A stretch of DNA of 64,000 nt from Komagataeibacter intermedius TF2 (GCF_000964425.1 NZ_BANF01000031.1:62001-126000), one strand, 5' to 3'. Counted from the stretch's first letter, positions 18,035 through 27,966 are shown. A program made the numbers and translations. The notes: a model not told the origin generated them from the sequence alone.

Positions 18035-18865
18035 TCAGCCAAACCGGAAACCCGATAGCGCCTTGCCCATCACGGTATCGCTGTAATCGCGCACGCCCCG
18101 GTCCGTCCCGGCGGCCCCCGCTACGAACATGAGCGGCAGCAGGTGCTCGGGCCGGGGGTGGCAGATCCGTGCGCCCGGTGCGTGCATCCATTGTGTCAGC
18201 GCCTCGGTCCGTACGTCCGGTGGGGCTTCCACCGCATGGGCCAGCCATGTGTCGAATTCCCGTGATACGGCGTTGGACTGCGGGTTCTGGCCCATGAAAT
18301 GGTGCAGGTTATGATACGTCATGCCCGTGCCCACAATCAGGATGTTCCGCTCACGCAGGGGGCGCAGCGCCGCCCCGATCCGTATTTCCATTGCGGCGTT
18401 CAGGTCGCGTTGCAGCGACAGTTCCACAACCGGGATGTCCGCCTGCGGAAACGCCAGCATGAACGGGATGAACACGCCATGGTCAAACCCGCGTTCGGGG
18501 TCCTGCGCGCAGGCAATGCCCGCCCTGTCCAGCAGGGTGCAGGCATGCGCCGCGAGTTCCGGCGAACCCGGCGCGGGGTAGCGGAGCTGGTATGTATGCG
18601 GTGGAAAGCCGGAATAGTCATATATCAGCGCGGGATGCGCGCCGGATGTCACCGTGGGCACCCCCGTTTCCCAATGGCTGGACACGACCACGATCCCGTC
18701 CGGAGGCTGCGGCAGGCCTGCCGCCACCCCGCGCAGGTAGGCCGCCATACGGTCCCATGTATCGGACCAGTCCATGAAGAAACATGGCCCCCCGCCATGT
18801 GGCAGGAACAGGACGGGCTGGCGGGGCCGTGCCGTTTCGTTGATGGGGCGTGAGTGCTGTTCCAT
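18035..18865 (-). CDS. DODA-type ring-opening (extradiol) dioxygenase, YgiD-like
   Basis: 276-residue class III extradiol dioxygenase (LigB superfamily), related to 4,5-DOPA dioxygenase YgiD. Metal-binding His residues are visible at His23 in FLPHGGGP, in VVSSHWET and in RPEHLLPLMF; GTGMTYHNLHH is a further family motif. ATG 18865 is chosen because GGAAG lies about 9 bases upstream; a GTG at 18874 directly abuts that site. It should cleave a catecholic ring using Fe or Zn, but the substrate is unknown. Co-transcribed with yceI downstream. Confidence 0.9.
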   Translation of the reverse strand: MEQHSRPINETARPRQPVLFLPHGGGPCFFMDWSDTWDRMAAYLRGVAAGLPQPPDGIVVVSSHWETGVPTVTSGAHPALIYDYSGFPPHTYQLRYPAPGSPELAAHACTLLDRAGIACAQDPERGFDHGVFIPFMLAFPQADIPVVELSLQRDLNAAMEIRIGAALRPLRERNILIVGTGMTYHNLHHFMGQNPQSNAVSREFDTWLAHAVEAPPDVRTEALTQWMHAPGARICHPRPEHLLPLMFVAGAAGTDRGVRDYSDTVMGKALSGFRFG

Positions 18866-18993
18866 GCCGGTCACCTTCCTGTCGTGGTCGTCATGATCCC
18901 TTCATATCAGGATCAACGCCCCATATGCGCATCCGTTACGTTGCAGGGGCTACGTGCCAGCCCGTGGGGCGTGGCTGCGTGTGAATGGGGACG

Positions 18994-20226
18994 TCAGAAT
19001 TTTATCTGGAACATCGACATGACCGCATGAAAATGTTCGGGCGTGTCACCGCCCGTGATCTGCCCGTATTCATATTGTATGGTCGTGCGGATGATTCCCG
19101 TGGGCCACCAGTTCACGGCCAGCGACCCGGTCTGCTGATCGCCGCCATGTATGGGGCCGGCGTCAAGGTCCGCCTGGGAATAGCGGGCTGCCACCTCCAG
19201 CACGCCATAGCCGTTGCACAGCATGCTCTGCTTCGTGTCGCATGAGGGCGAGGAAAACGCCGCCGTGCGTCCCTTCCACTCCCGTCCTTTTCCATTGATG
19301 GTGTAGCCAAGCTGCCCGTACCACCCGTGGAAGCGCAGTTGCTGGCTGCTGCTGTTGATGTGGCTGTTCAGCATGATGTCAAAGGCTTCACCCTGAAACA
19401 GCAGTTTCTGCCATGATACGGCGGCCTCCACCCCGAAGGCGCCTGCACTGTCGGACTGGATTTTTCCTGTATTGAGGTATTTTGAAACCGTTCCGGGATT
19501 GATTTCCGGATTGTCGGACAGCGACAGCGTGGGCGCCGCATTGCCCGCGGAGGCCGGGCGGAATATCCATTCCCCCGAAAACCCCAGATGGAACAGCAGC
19601 GAGCGCGTACGCACCGGCAGGCCGACCAGGCGGAACGCCATGGCGCGCTGGTTGCCGTTTTCGCCCGGGCCTGCGGTGCCAGCCGTGGCGGACAGGGCAA
19701 AATGATAACGTTTCCCATACGTTTCCGCCTGCACCGCCTGCCGTTCGATGCCCGTGGCCAGGTTGCGTGTCAGGGTGGAGATGCTGGAACGTTCGATAAA
19801 GACGGTATCGCCCTGCGCCTGCATGGATTCAAGGCCGAAGCTGGGTTTGAAAATACCCGCCGTAAACACGAAATGCCGCAGCCCGATATAGGAAACCTGG
19901 CCTTCAAACAGACGCATGGGCCCGCCGGGCGCAGGCCCGAAGTCCCATATCGCCCCGATTTCGACCTGTTTATGGATATTCAGCCGCACGCCATTGCGCA
20001 TGCGCGCGCCACGTGCCCCCGTGCCCGGACGGGCAGGCGACGCGCCGGGAAACCCGCCAACATCAAGCTGGTCCGTGGCGTAGGGCTTTATGGTTATGCC
20101 GTGCAGGTCAATGGTGGGAACGCTTTGGGCATGGGCCGTGCCTGCGCACATCATCACGAAAGTGCACAGTGCGGATCCGGCTTGCAATTGGCATGACAAG
20201 GGGCAGTGCTCTCCACACAACGTCAT
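18994..20226 (-). CDS. OprP/OprO-type outer-membrane porin
   Basis: 410-residue exported beta-barrel porin of the phosphate/pyrophosphate-selective family. An N-terminal signal ends near AGTAHAQ; the mature protein has the barrel start HGITIKPYATDQLDVGGF, repeated amphipathic strands, and ends in a Phe (SMFQIKF), the outer-membrane insertion signature. GLRHFVFTAGIFKPSFGLES is characteristic of OprP-like proteins. It probably mediates anion uptake, but no Pho box was recognised upstream and the neighbours give no hint of substrate. Confidence 0.85.
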   Translation of the reverse strand: MTLCGEHCPLSCQLQAGSALCTFVMMCAGTAHAQSVPTIDLHGITIKPYATDQLDVGGFPGASPARPGTGARGARMRNGVRLNIHKQVEIGAIWDFGPAPGGPMRLFEGQVSYIGLRHFVFTAGIFKPSFGLESMQAQGDTVFIERSSISTLTRNLATGIERQAVQAETYGKRYHFALSATAGTAGPGENGNQRAMAFRLVGLPVRTRSLLFHLGFSGEWIFRPASAGNAAPTLSLSDNPEINPGTVSKYLNTGKIQSDSAGAFGVEAAVSWQKLLFQGEAFDIMLNSHINSSSQQLRFHGWYGQLGYTINGKGREWKGRTAAFSSPSCDTKQSMLCNGYGVLEVAARYSQADLDAGPIHGGDQQTGSLAVNWWPTGIIRTTIQYEYGQITGGDTPEHFHAVMSMFQIKF

Positions 20227-20322
20227 GAGGCGGGTCTACAGCCCATAGCATGGAAAGGCGGGGGAAGAAGTCATCAAATCTGTGCACGGGCGCGTTGCCC
20301 GTCGGGAAACAGGGCGTGGCGG

Positions 20323-22209
20323 TCACCGGGCATGGTCTTTCGTGCGCATGACCCGGCCAAAGGGCACCTGTCCAAAATCATGGGCATAACCGCCATCGGT
20401 CCACGCGGTCCGGCCTGCGATCATGACATGGCGCACGACGCCGGGCGGCCGGTTGATGACCTGACGGCAGCCGAATGCGCTGCGATACACGAACTCATAG
20501 GTTTTTTCCGGGTCCCACCGGCGCAGGGCATCAGGGTCGATGACGCACAGGTCCGCCTGCGCCCCGATCTTCAGCACGCCGGTATCAAGGTTGAAAAAGG
20601 CCGCGGGCAGCCCGGTCAGCCGATGGACGGCAATGGCCACCTGCTGCGGCCCATCGGGCTGGGCGATTTTCAGGGTGCGCAGGTTGCCGTCATAAAAGCC
20701 GATATTGGCCAGATGCGCCCCACTGTCATTGAACCCAGGCAGGGTGTGGCGGCTGAACAGCAGTTTTTTCAGGGTGGCCGGATCATTGTTGGCAATGACC
20801 GTCTCCCATCGCAGGTCCGTATCCCACTGCCGCAGCAGGTGTATGAAAAAGGCGGCGTCGTCCTCGATGGGGTTGGGAAAGGTCGCGAAGAACGCGGCTT
20901 CCGCCGGGCTGGCGGCGCCATGGCGCCCCCGGCTTGCCTGCCACCGGCGCAGGCGGTGATAGGGCTGCTGCAGCGTCTCGCCATTCCAGTGGGGCAGGGG
21001 ACATTCGGCCACCTTCATGTCCGACAGGCGGCGCGTCAGCACGGTATCCTCCAGCCGTAGCAGACGTCGCAGCCGTGCAATGGACCATCCCGCCTTGCCC
21101 TTCATCCACATCGCGCGAAAGGCCGCGATCCACTGCGGGCTGTCCAGAATGCGCAGGCGGCCCGCCCGGTCATCAAGCTCCAGCTCATTCAGGGCGCGCA
21201 GTTCGGGAATTTCATCCGCAATGGGGTTGATCGCCCCGTCGCTCCATATCCGGAACGGACCCGGCAGCACCTGGAAACGGAAGATGCCGCGCAGCAGCTT
21301 TGAATTGAGGATGGCCGACAGCATGAGGCACATCGTGACCGCCGCGCGGTTGGTGCGCAGGTCGATCGCCGCCAGCACCGTGGTCCGCAGTGGCCGGCCA
21401 TACAGCCGGCCACTGCTGAGCAGGAAGGTGCGCACTGCCCTGAAGATATGATCCTTGGGGGGGGTCGCCTGCCACACGCGCCCATAGCGGCGCACGATGC
21501 GGGTCAGGCGCGACAGTTCGCGAAAACTGGCGTACTGCGTAGGTATCCGGCGTTTTTTGTGCGGGGCATTGGCCAGGAAGTGAAAGGGTAGCGCATCGGT
21601 GGAAAATCCGGCATAGCCCTGCGCCATGCCGGCCTCAAGCAGTTGCGCCATCTTCGCGCGTTCGCGGCGGCTGGGCCGGCGTTCAATTGACCGCCGCAGC
21701 CCCATTACCGCAATGCGCAGCATGGAATGGGGAATGAGCGGCACGACATTGGCCCCCAGCGGCAGGCGGGACAGGTGATTGAGATACCCCTGTGAATCCG
21801 TCCATGTGCAGGCATCCGCCACCCGGGCCAGAACGGATTTGGGCATGTTTTCCACCCGGGCGAAACAGTCTACTATGGGATCTTCCCCGTCATTGCGCAG
21901 GTGACCATAGGTTACGCCGATGGAACAGTTGCCGATGACCACCGTCGTGGTCCCGTGCCGCACCACCTCAGGCAGCTGGGGCGCCAGTTCCAGTTCAAGG
22001 TCAAGGTGCGTGTGGATATCCAGCAGTCCCGGCATCAGCCACAGTCCGGTGCAGTCCACCTGTATGGCGTTTTCATCCCACTGCAGGTCGGGTGAGATCG
22101 CCGCGATGCGGCCATGGGATACGGCAATGTCTGACATGACGGGACAGCCACCAGTCCCATCAAAAAAAAGCGCGTTGCGGTAAACGGTATCGGGCACGCG
22201 GGCCTCCAT
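20323..22209 (-). CDS. N-acyl-D-amino-acid deacylase family amidohydrolase, extended
   Basis: 628-residue metal-dependent amidohydrolase. Metal ligands appear in LLDIHTHLDLELE (His66, His68), the N-terminal composite beta domain begins YRNALFFDGTGGCP, and the C-terminal part has FNDSGAHLANIG (catalytic Asp) and GVLKIGAQADLCVIDPDALR. It belongs to the D-aminoacylase group that removes acyl groups from D-amino acids. It is longer than the ~480-residue D-aminoacylases, with a basic insertion around residues 220-450, which fits the 'family 3' members and could mean another substrate. It has no signal peptide. Likely monocistronic. Confidence 0.85.
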   Translation of the reverse strand: MEARVPDTVYRNALFFDGTGGCPVMSDIAVSHGRIAAISPDLQWDENAIQVDCTGLWLMPGLLDIHTHLDLELELAPQLPEVVRHGTTTVVIGNCSIGVTYGHLRNDGEDPIVDCFARVENMPKSVLARVADACTWTDSQGYLNHLSRLPLGANVVPLIPHSMLRIAVMGLRRSIERRPSRRERAKMAQLLEAGMAQGYAGFSTDALPFHFLANAPHKKRRIPTQYASFRELSRLTRIVRRYGRVWQATPPKDHIFRAVRTFLLSSGRLYGRPLRTTVLAAIDLRTNRAAVTMCLMLSAILNSKLLRGIFRFQVLPGPFRIWSDGAINPIADEIPELRALNELELDDRAGRLRILDSPQWIAAFRAMWMKGKAGWSIARLRRLLRLEDTVLTRRLSDMKVAECPLPHWNGETLQQPYHRLRRWQASRGRHGAASPAEAAFFATFPNPIEDDAAFFIHLLRQWDTDLRWETVIANNDPATLKKLLFSRHTLPGFNDSGAHLANIGFYDGNLRTLKIAQPDGPQQVAIAVHRLTGLPAAFFNLDTGVLKIGAQADLCVIDPDALRRWDPEKTYEFVYRSAFGCRQVINRPPGVVRHVMIAGRTAWTDGGYAHDFGQVPFGRVMRTKDHAR

Positions 22210-22462
22210 GCATCAGGGCGCAGGTATGGCCGGGTGTGGCCTGCATCCTGTCTTTGTATGACAACAGCATGGCGCGGGTGCGGTTGCGTTACGGTTTGTC
22301 GGGGGGACATAAAACCCGGCGCATACGGGCGTGTACGCTCTGGCCATATCGCGCGCCCATGCGTATGGAGATGCCCCACATAATCATGACGAAGGTCCGG
22401 GCATCCCGCATGGACAGGCAGCACGACGCAGGTGAGGGTATGGTGCACGCACGGAAAATGAC

Positions 22463-23383
22463 ATGTCGGTCCTGACGCGGCTGTTCCCGCTATGGGCGGT
22501 GCTTGTTTCGGTTGCGGCCATTGCGTATCCCGCGCCGTTTCTGGTGCTGACGCCCGCCATCACGCCGCTGCTCGCCTTTATCATGTTCACCATGGGGGTG
22601 ACGCTGACGGCGGGGGACTTCATGCGTATCGCGCGCAGGCCACTGCCGGTGGTGGCGGGGGTCGTGCTGCATTACCTCGTCATGCCGCTGGCGGCGTGGG
22701 GGATCGCGCACGTCCTGGGCATGCCGGCCATGATCGCCACCGGCATGATCCTGGTGGGCTGTGTGTCCAGCGGCACGGCGTCCAATGTCATGATCTATCT
22801 GTCACGTGGTGATGTGGCGCTGTCGGTCAGCATCAGCACGCTATCCACGCTGGTCGGTATTATCGCGACGCCGGTACTGACGCGGTTTTACGTCTCGTCC
22901 GGTGTCAGCGTCGACAGTTGGGGGCTGTTTCGCAGCATTGTTGAAATCGTGGCCCTGCCGGTCATGGGCGGGGTGATTGTCAACACCATCTGTCCTCGGC
23001 TGGTCCGGCGGGTTGAGCCGGTGCTGCCGCTGGTGGCCATGGTATCGATCATGACGATCATCGGCAGCATCGTAGCAGGCGTGCGTCCGTCACTGGCGGC
23101 GGTGGGGCCGCTGGTGCTGGTGGGTGTGGTGCTGCACAACGCGATCGGGCTGCTGGGTGGATACTGGGGCGGGCGGCTGCTGGGTTTTGACGAAGCCGTA
23201 TGCCGCACGCTGGCGCTGGAGGTCGGCATGCAGAATTCCGGCCTGGCGGCGACATTGGGGCGTCTGTATTTCTCCCCGCTGGCGGCCCTGCCGGGGGCGG
23301 TGTTTTCCGTATGGCACAACATATCGGGTTCGGCCCTGGCCGCCCTGTGGGCGGGACGGCCCCCGCGCGACGACCGTCCATGA
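22463..23383 (+). CDS. Bile acid:sodium symporter (BASS) family transporter
   Basis: 306-residue inner-membrane protein with about 9-10 hydrophobic segments. BASS markers: LAFIMFTMGVTLTAGDF, GCVSSGTASNVMIYLSRGDV and ALEVGMQNSGLAATLG, including the conserved unwound-helix Asn/Gln/Ser positions. Bacterial relatives (PanS/YocS-like) carry pantoate, pyruvate or other organic anions with Na+. It converges on a small membrane-protein gene 18 bp downstream. The substrate cannot be called. Confidence 0.88.
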   Translation: MSVLTRLFPLWAVLVSVAAIAYPAPFLVLTPAITPLLAFIMFTMGVTLTAGDFMRIARRPLPVVAGVVLHYLVMPLAAWGIAHVLGMPAMIATGMILVGCVSSGTASNVMIYLSRGDVALSVSISTLSTLVGIIATPVLTRFYVSSGVSVDSWGLFRSIVEIVALPVMGGVIVNTICPRLVRRVEPVLPLVAMVSIMTIIGSIVAGVRPSLAAVGPLVLVGVVLHNAIGLLGGYWGGRLLGFDEAVCRTLALEVGMQNSGLAATLGRLYFSPLAALPGAVFSVWHNISGSALAALWAGRPPRDDRP

Positions 23384-23401
23384 CCCCCTGACGCGCCACC
23401 A

Positions 23402-23590
23402 TCATGGCGGCGGCGCGCTACCAGGCGTATGCAGCAACAAAAAAAGCGCGATGACCAGCAGGATGATCGGCAGCAGCCCGAGGCCGTTGAAACCGGTCCC
23501 CCTCGGGCCGCCGTACCAGCCGGAGCGGTAACCATAGCCACCTCCACCAATGGCGAAGATGATAAGGGCGATGATAAGAAGGGTCAGCAT
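23402..23590 (-). CDS. Small two-segment membrane protein, DUF3309-like
   Basis: 62 residues: MLTLLIIALIIFAIGGGGYG, a Gly/Tyr/Trp-rich middle (GYRSGWYGGPRGTGFNGLGL) and a second hydrophobic run LPIILLVIALFLLLHTPG. The two-membrane-helix, Gly-rich layout matches small DUF3309-type proteins widespread in alphaproteobacteria. I start at ATG 23590; an upstream in-frame extension to 23785 reads through a repeat element and is not credible. Function unknown. Confidence 0.7.
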   Translation of the reverse strand: MLTLLIIALIIFAIGGGGYGYRSGWYGGPRGTGFNGLGLLPIILLVIALFLLLHTPGSAPPP

Positions 23591-23734
23591 GGGATGTACT
23601 CCACAGAATGCCTGCTGACCCAACGACCCATCGGTGGGATGGTTCCTGTATTCGGCCCCGTTCTGCCAGACTGTTTTTGCGAAAAGTACTTCACGATAAC
23701 CCGGCGGGTGAAAATAACAGGGGCTTTCGGGTGC

Positions 23735-23795
23735 GTTTTTTCTGGAAGGACAGTGTTTCCAGTCGCTTTTTGAAAAAAGCATCACCAGAAACTTC
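23735..23795 (+). repeat. Dispersed hairpin repeat, degenerate copy
   Basis: CGCTTTTTGAAAAAAGC hairpin followed by ATCACCAGAAACTTCT, matching the right half of the family; the flanking TTTTCTGG...CCAG is a relic of the left half. Confidence 0.5.
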
Positions 23796-23878
23796 TGTAT
23801 GCCCCGTGCTGGATTTCATGCGGGTCCGTTTCCATATCTATCTGACCTTCCATGTTTCATGTGTGCCGGGGTACTGGT

Positions 23879-24895
23879 GTGATTCCGTTTTCCGTCCTTG
23901 ACCTTTCCCTGATCACGCGCGGCGGCAGCGTGGGCGATGCCTTCCGTAATACGCTGGATCTGGCGCAACGGGCCGATGATCTGGGGTTTGCGCGGTACTG
24001 GCTGGCTGAACACCATGCCATGCCGGGTATCGCGTCGGCCGCGACGGGAATCCTGATCGGGCAGGTGGCGGCCGCGACGCGCCGTATCCGCGTGGGGGCA
24101 GGAGGCGTCATGCTGCCCAATCACTCCCCGCTGGTCATTGCCGAACAGTTTGGCACGCTGGAAACCCTGTTTCCCGGACGGATCGACCTCGGGCTTGGCC
24201 GCGCGCCGGGGGCGGACCAGCGCACGGCCCGCGCCCTGCGCCGCGATCCGCACGCGCCCGAACGTTTTGCATCCGACGTGGTTGAACTGCTGCAGTATTT
24301 TGAACCGGCGGCCCCTGAAGACACCCACATGATCCATGCCATACCCGGCATGGGCCTGCGGGTGCCGGTGTGGCTGCTGGGGTCATCGCTGTTTTCGGCG
24401 GTTCTGGCCGCGCGGCTTGGCCTGCCCTATGCCTTTGCGTCCCATTTCGCGCCGGGGCAGATGGCGGAGGCGGTCAGCCTGTACCGCGCACGCTTCGAAC
24501 CCTCGGCCCGGTGCCCGGCACCCCATGTGATGCTGAGCGTCAATATCATCGCGGCGGATGACGATGCGCAGGGCGCGCTGCTTGCAACGTCGTTGCAACA
24601 GTATTTCATCGCCCTGCGGCGCGGACGCCCCATTGCCTTCCCGCCGCCGGTGGCGGACACGTCCGGCCTGTGGTCGCCTGCGGAACAGGCAATGGTGGAC
24701 CATACCCTGTCCTGCACGTTTGCGGGTTCGGCCCGGTCCATTACGCCCCGCCTGCGCGATTTCATCGCCCGTCATGAACCCGATGAACTGCTGGTTGCGC
24801 TGCCCGTTCATGATCATGGGCTGCGGTGTCACGCTCTGGAACTGACCGCTGAAATGCAGGCCGTTCTGGCAACTGGTTCACGCATCGGTTCGTAA
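23879..24895 (+). CDS. LLM-class (luciferase-like) flavin oxidoreductase
   Basis: About 338 residues with the bacterial-luciferase TIM-barrel fold. Signatures: [20 protein letters not shown] near the N-terminus, the glycine/asparagine loop [20 protein letters not shown], and [19 protein letters not shown] favour GTG 23879 ([10 protein letters not shown]), the usual beginning of this subgroup, with GGGG five bases upstream; ATG 23852 would add nine residues. Such proteins use FMNH2 or F420-like flavins; as a single protein without a flavin reductase neighbour its reaction is open. Confidence 0.88.
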   Translation: MIPFSVLDLSLITRGGSVGDAFRNTLDLAQRADDLGFARYWLAEHHAMPGIASAATGILIGQVAAATRRIRVGAGGVMLPNHSPLVIAEQFGTLETLFPGRIDLGLGRAPGADQRTARALRRDPHAPERFASDVVELLQYFEPAAPEDTHMIHAIPGMGLRVPVWLLGSSLFSAVLAARLGLPYAFASHFAPGQMAEAVSLYRARFEPSARCPAPHVMLSVNIIAADDDAQGALLATSLQQYFIALRRGRPIAFPPPVADTSGLWSPAEQAMVDHTLSCTFAGSARSITPRLRDFIARHEPDELLVALPVHDHGLRCHALELTAEMQAVLATGSRIGS

Positions 24896-24929
24896 GATGT
24901 ACGACATCATGATCCACAGGTTTTGAAAA

Positions 24930-24998
24930 CGTTTCTGGTGACTCTTTTTTCAAAAGCCCCTGCGAACATCACCTTTTGAAAAAAGACGATACCCGGAC
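24930..24998 (+). repeat. Dispersed hairpin repeat, both halves present
   Basis: Left half CGTTTCTGGTGACTC with T-tract and CAAAAG, then right half AACATCACCTTTTGAAAAAAG...ACCCGGA. Lies between the convergent LLM and 2-hydroxyacid dehydrogenase genes. Confidence 0.6.
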
Positions 24999-25021
24999 CC
25001 CCTGATGTCCTGCCTGACTGT

Positions 25022-25951
25022 TCAGACCACTGGCGTCAGCAGCGGCTGGCCTGCGAAATGTGCGGCAAGGTTGCCTACGACCAGATTGCCCATTGCCAGC
25101 CGGGTTTCCACCGTGGCGCTGGCGCGGTGGGGTTGCAGGACCGTGCGCGGCGAGGTGCGCAGGCCATCGGGCACATCGGGTTCATGTTCGAACACATCAA
25201 GGCCCGCGCCGCCCAGCGTCCCGTCGGTCAGGGCAGCGACAAGGGCGGCTTCGTCCACCACCGAACCCCGTGCCACGTTGATCAGCACGCCATCCGGCCC
25301 CAGTGCATCCAGCACCTGCCGGTTGACCAGATGCCGCGATCCCGCGCCGCCGGATGCCGCGACCACCAGCACGTCGCTGTGGTGCGCAAGTGCTGGCAGG
25401 TCCGGTACGAATGCGTAACCGGGCAGGGCCTTGTCACGCCGGTCGGTATAGGACACCGGCATGCCGAATGCACGCGCACGCGTGGCCACTGCCTGTCCCA
25501 CATGGCCCATGCCCAGTATGCCCAGCCTGCGTCCCGATACCCTGTGGCCCAGTGGTGGCGGGGGGCTGCTGCCCCATGCGCCGTCACGCACGTAGCGGTC
25601 CGCCGCCGGCAGGCCGCGCAGCAGCGACAGCAGCAGGCCCATGGCCATGTCCGCCACGTCATCGGTCAGTACGCCCGGTGTGGTGGTGACATGAATGCCG
25701 CGCCGCCTTGCCTCATTCAGGTCGACCGCATCCGTGCCGATCCCGTTTATGGCAATGATTTCAAGGTGTGGCAGCCTGTCCATGACCGCGCGCGGCACGC
25801 CCGTGCCCCCGCCGGTGGCAATGCCACGGATCAATCCGGCAATTTTTTCCAGCTGTCCGGGCGTGGCGGCACGGTGGACGGTATAGGCGGCATCGAGCTG
25901 TTTCTCGATTTCAGGCATCATGGGTTCAAGCAGCAGGATATCGGGCTTCAT
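25022..25951 (-). CDS. D-2-hydroxyacid dehydrogenase (glyoxylate/hydroxypyruvate reductase-like)
   Basis: 309-residue NAD(P)H-dependent enzyme that interconverts 2-oxo and D-2-hydroxy acids. The Rossmann motif GMGHVG (147-152) and the catalytic triad Arg228 (NVARGS), Glu257 (DVFEHEP) and His275 (LQPHRAS) are all present. Arg171 and Arg172 after the second strand (YTDRRD) favour NADPH. AAGG precedes ATG 25951. It sits 29 bp downstream of a 2-oxopent-4-enoate-hydratase-family gene, probably one transcript handling oxo-acids. GhrB-like substrate use is inferred. Confidence 0.9.
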   Translation of the reverse strand: MKPDILLLEPMMPEIEKQLDAAYTVHRAATPGQLEKIAGLIRGIATGGGTGVPRAVMDRLPHLEIIAINGIGTDAVDLNEARRRGIHVTTTPGVLTDDVADMAMGLLLSLLRGLPAADRYVRDGAWGSSPPPPLGHRVSGRRLGILGMGHVGQAVATRARAFGMPVSYTDRRDKALPGYAFVPDLPALAHHSDVLVVAASGGAGSRHLVNRQVLDALGPDGVLINVARGSVVDEAALVAALTDGTLGGAGLDVFEHEPDVPDGLRTSPRTVLQPHRASATVETRLAMGNLVVGNLAAHFAGQPLLTPVV

Positions 25952-25980
25952 GACAGACCTTTCGTGTGAAGGGCGCGCGT

Positions 25981-26736
25981 TCAGGCAAGATGGGTGCTGA
26001 CCTGCCCCAGTGCGGGAAAGCTGGCGGTGACGTCCGTGCCATGCGGCACGAATATGGTGCCGGTGGTGGACCCGGTGGTGACCAGGCAGCCCGCACCGAT
26101 GCCGATCCCCCGGCGGGATGCATGGTTGGCCAGCCAGACCAGCATGCGCAGCGGGTCGCCCGCTGAATTGCCGCCCGTGTGGTCTTTTACGACCCTGCCA
26201 TCAATGCGCAGCACCACGGGTTCATGCACCGGGTCCAGCGTGCGCCACGCAATGGTGCCGGGGCCTACGATCAGCGCGCCATGGCTCTGGTGGTCTGCAG
26301 CATGCAGCAGCCTGTGCTGTGATCCGGGTTGGTCGAAACGGGTATCGAGGATTTCGATCACCGGATGCGCGGTGCCAATGGCGTCCAGCACCTCCCCGCG
26401 TGTCCATGGCGTGGCCCGTGGGGGCAGGGCGTGGGCGAAACGGTAGCCGATCTCGGCCTCGACCCCCAGATGGCGGCATGTGCCCGCCGGGACGGTCCCG
26501 CCATCCCTGAAAATGGTCGCAGCATGAATGGGCGCGCAGGCGGGTTCGGCATCCGGGCCGGATGCGCCGACCTTCCATCCCTCGACCGGTCCCAGATGGC
26601 GCGCGACCGCATCCTGCACCGCATAGGCCTCTGCCTCCGTGGCTGGTGCCAGCCCCTGATCCACGGAGGCGGGAGGGGAAAGCTGGCCACGCCGTATGGC
26701 AAGGAACAGGTCAGGCAGGCTGGTGGTGCTGGGCAT
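25981..26736 (-). CDS. 2-keto-4-pentenoate hydratase family protein (MhpD/HpcG-like)
   Basis: 251 residues of the FAH/hydratase superfamily. Family features: GWKVGASG near residue 55, VEAEIGYRFAHALP carrying the acidic metal ligands, and FVPHGTDVTASFPALGQV at the C-terminus. In aromatic meta-cleavage pathways this enzyme hydrates 2-oxopent-4-enoates; in other contexts relatives act as oxaloacetate decarboxylases. The next gene downstream is a 2-hydroxyacid dehydrogenase in the same direction. The ring-cleaving dioxygenase at 18 kb is not adjacent, so a joint pathway is only speculative. Confidence 0.85.
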   Translation of the reverse strand: MPSTTSLPDLFLAIRRGQLSPPASVDQGLAPATEAEAYAVQDAVARHLGPVEGWKVGASGPDAEPACAPIHAATIFRDGGTVPAGTCRHLGVEAEIGYRFAHALPPRATPWTRGEVLDAIGTAHPVIEILDTRFDQPGSQHRLLHAADHQSHGALIVGPGTIAWRTLDPVHEPVVLRIDGRVVKDHTGGNSAGDPLRMLVWLANHASRRGIGIGAGCLVTTGSTTGTIFVPHGTDVTASFPALGQVSTHLA

Positions 26737-26970
26737 GGAAACGGTTTTCCCCGGTACAGGTCATGGCTCCGGCACGATGGCACATCCCGCACCCGCATGC
26801 CATGCCACGACCGGGGACGCGCCCTGTGGTTACAGTGAACTGGCGGAGATTTGACAGGGCGATGCCATGTTTCAGACGCCTGTCCGGGAAAACTGCCCGT
26901 CTGACAGGGGCGACACGGGGAAACTTTTATTTTTCAGGGGGGTGGCTTGGAATATTCTTCCAACACCCTG

Positions 26971-27966
26971 TCATGACGTGGCAAGGGGAAAATGACAGGC
27001 GGCTTCATGACCCGGCCGGATGGGGCGCAGGGCAGGTTCGTCTTCCCGGCAGCGATCCTGCGCATATGGGCAGCGTGTATGGAAACGGCATCCGGCGGGC
27101 CGGTTGACGGGACTGGGTATGTCACCCCCCAGCGGCGGCGGGGGACGTGCGCCCACCATGGGACGGGGCACGGCGGCAGTCAGGGCGGCGGTATAGGGAT
27201 GGACGGGATGATGCAGCACGCTGTCCGTCGGCCCGATTTCGACAATCGCGCCCAGATACATGACGGCCACGCGGGTGGAGACCTGACGGACTACCGCCAG
27301 GTCATGCGCCACGAATACATAGGTCAGTCCAAGCCGCGCCTGCAGGTCGGCAAACAGGTTGACGATCTGCGCCTGTACCGACACATCCAGCGCGGAAACC
27401 GGTTCATCCGCCACCACCAGCCGGGGGGACAGGGCAAGGGCGCGGGCGATGTTGATGCGCTGGCGCTGGCCGCCCGAAAATTCATGTGGATACCGCGCCA
27501 GCGCACTGGCGGGCAGGCTGACCAGGTCCATAAGGTCGCGCATGCGCCGGTCAATGTCCGCGGCCGGTCGCCTGCGTCCGTCCGGGCCGGGGTGGACGCG
27601 CAGCGGTTCGGCCAGCAGGTCCCCCACGCGCCGACGCGGGTTGAGGCAGGCGCTGGAATCCTGAAACACCATCTGCATGCGCGGGCGTAGCGGGCGCAGG
27701 CGGCGTTCGGAAAGGGTGGTGATGTCGCGCCCTTCAAACATGACCTGCCCTGCCGATATGTCCGTCAGCCGCAGCATGCACCGGCCCAGCGTTGACTTGC
27801 CGCAGCCGGATTCCCCCACCAGCCCCAGCATTTCGCCCGGCATGACCGACAGGGATATGCCATCCACCGCCGTCAGGCGCTGCCCATGTCCCACGCGGTA
27901 GGTCTTGGACAGGTTGCGCACCGCCAGCAGCGCGGCAGGGGCAGGGGATGTCGCGGTCATGGGCAT
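26971..27966 (-). CDS. dppF: Dipeptide/oligopeptide ABC transporter ATP-binding protein (DppF/OppF)
   Basis: 331-residue ATPase. Walker A GESGCGKS (51-58), signature SGGQRQR, Walker B LVVADEPVSALD, and the oligopeptide-type C-terminal domain with CRFHTRCPYAQDRC, a Cys motif that binds an Fe-S cluster in some DppF relatives. It overlaps the DppD gene by 10 bp. It forms the ATPase pair with DppD for import of di/oligopeptides or related ligands. Confidence 0.93.
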   Translation of the reverse strand: MPMTATSPAPAALLAVRNLSKTYRVGHGQRLTAVDGISLSVMPGEMLGLVGESGCGKSTLGRCMLRLTDISAGQVMFEGRDITTLSERRLRPLRPRMQMVFQDSSACLNPRRRVGDLLAEPLRVHPGPDGRRRPAADIDRRMRDLMDLVSLPASALARYPHEFSGGQRQRINIARALALSPRLVVADEPVSALDVSVQAQIVNLFADLQARLGLTYVFVAHDLAVVRQVSTRVAVMYLGAIVEIGPTDSVLHHPVHPYTAALTAAVPRPMVGARPPPPLGGDIPSPVNRPAGCRFHTRCPYAQDRCREDEPALRPIRPGHEAACHFPLATS

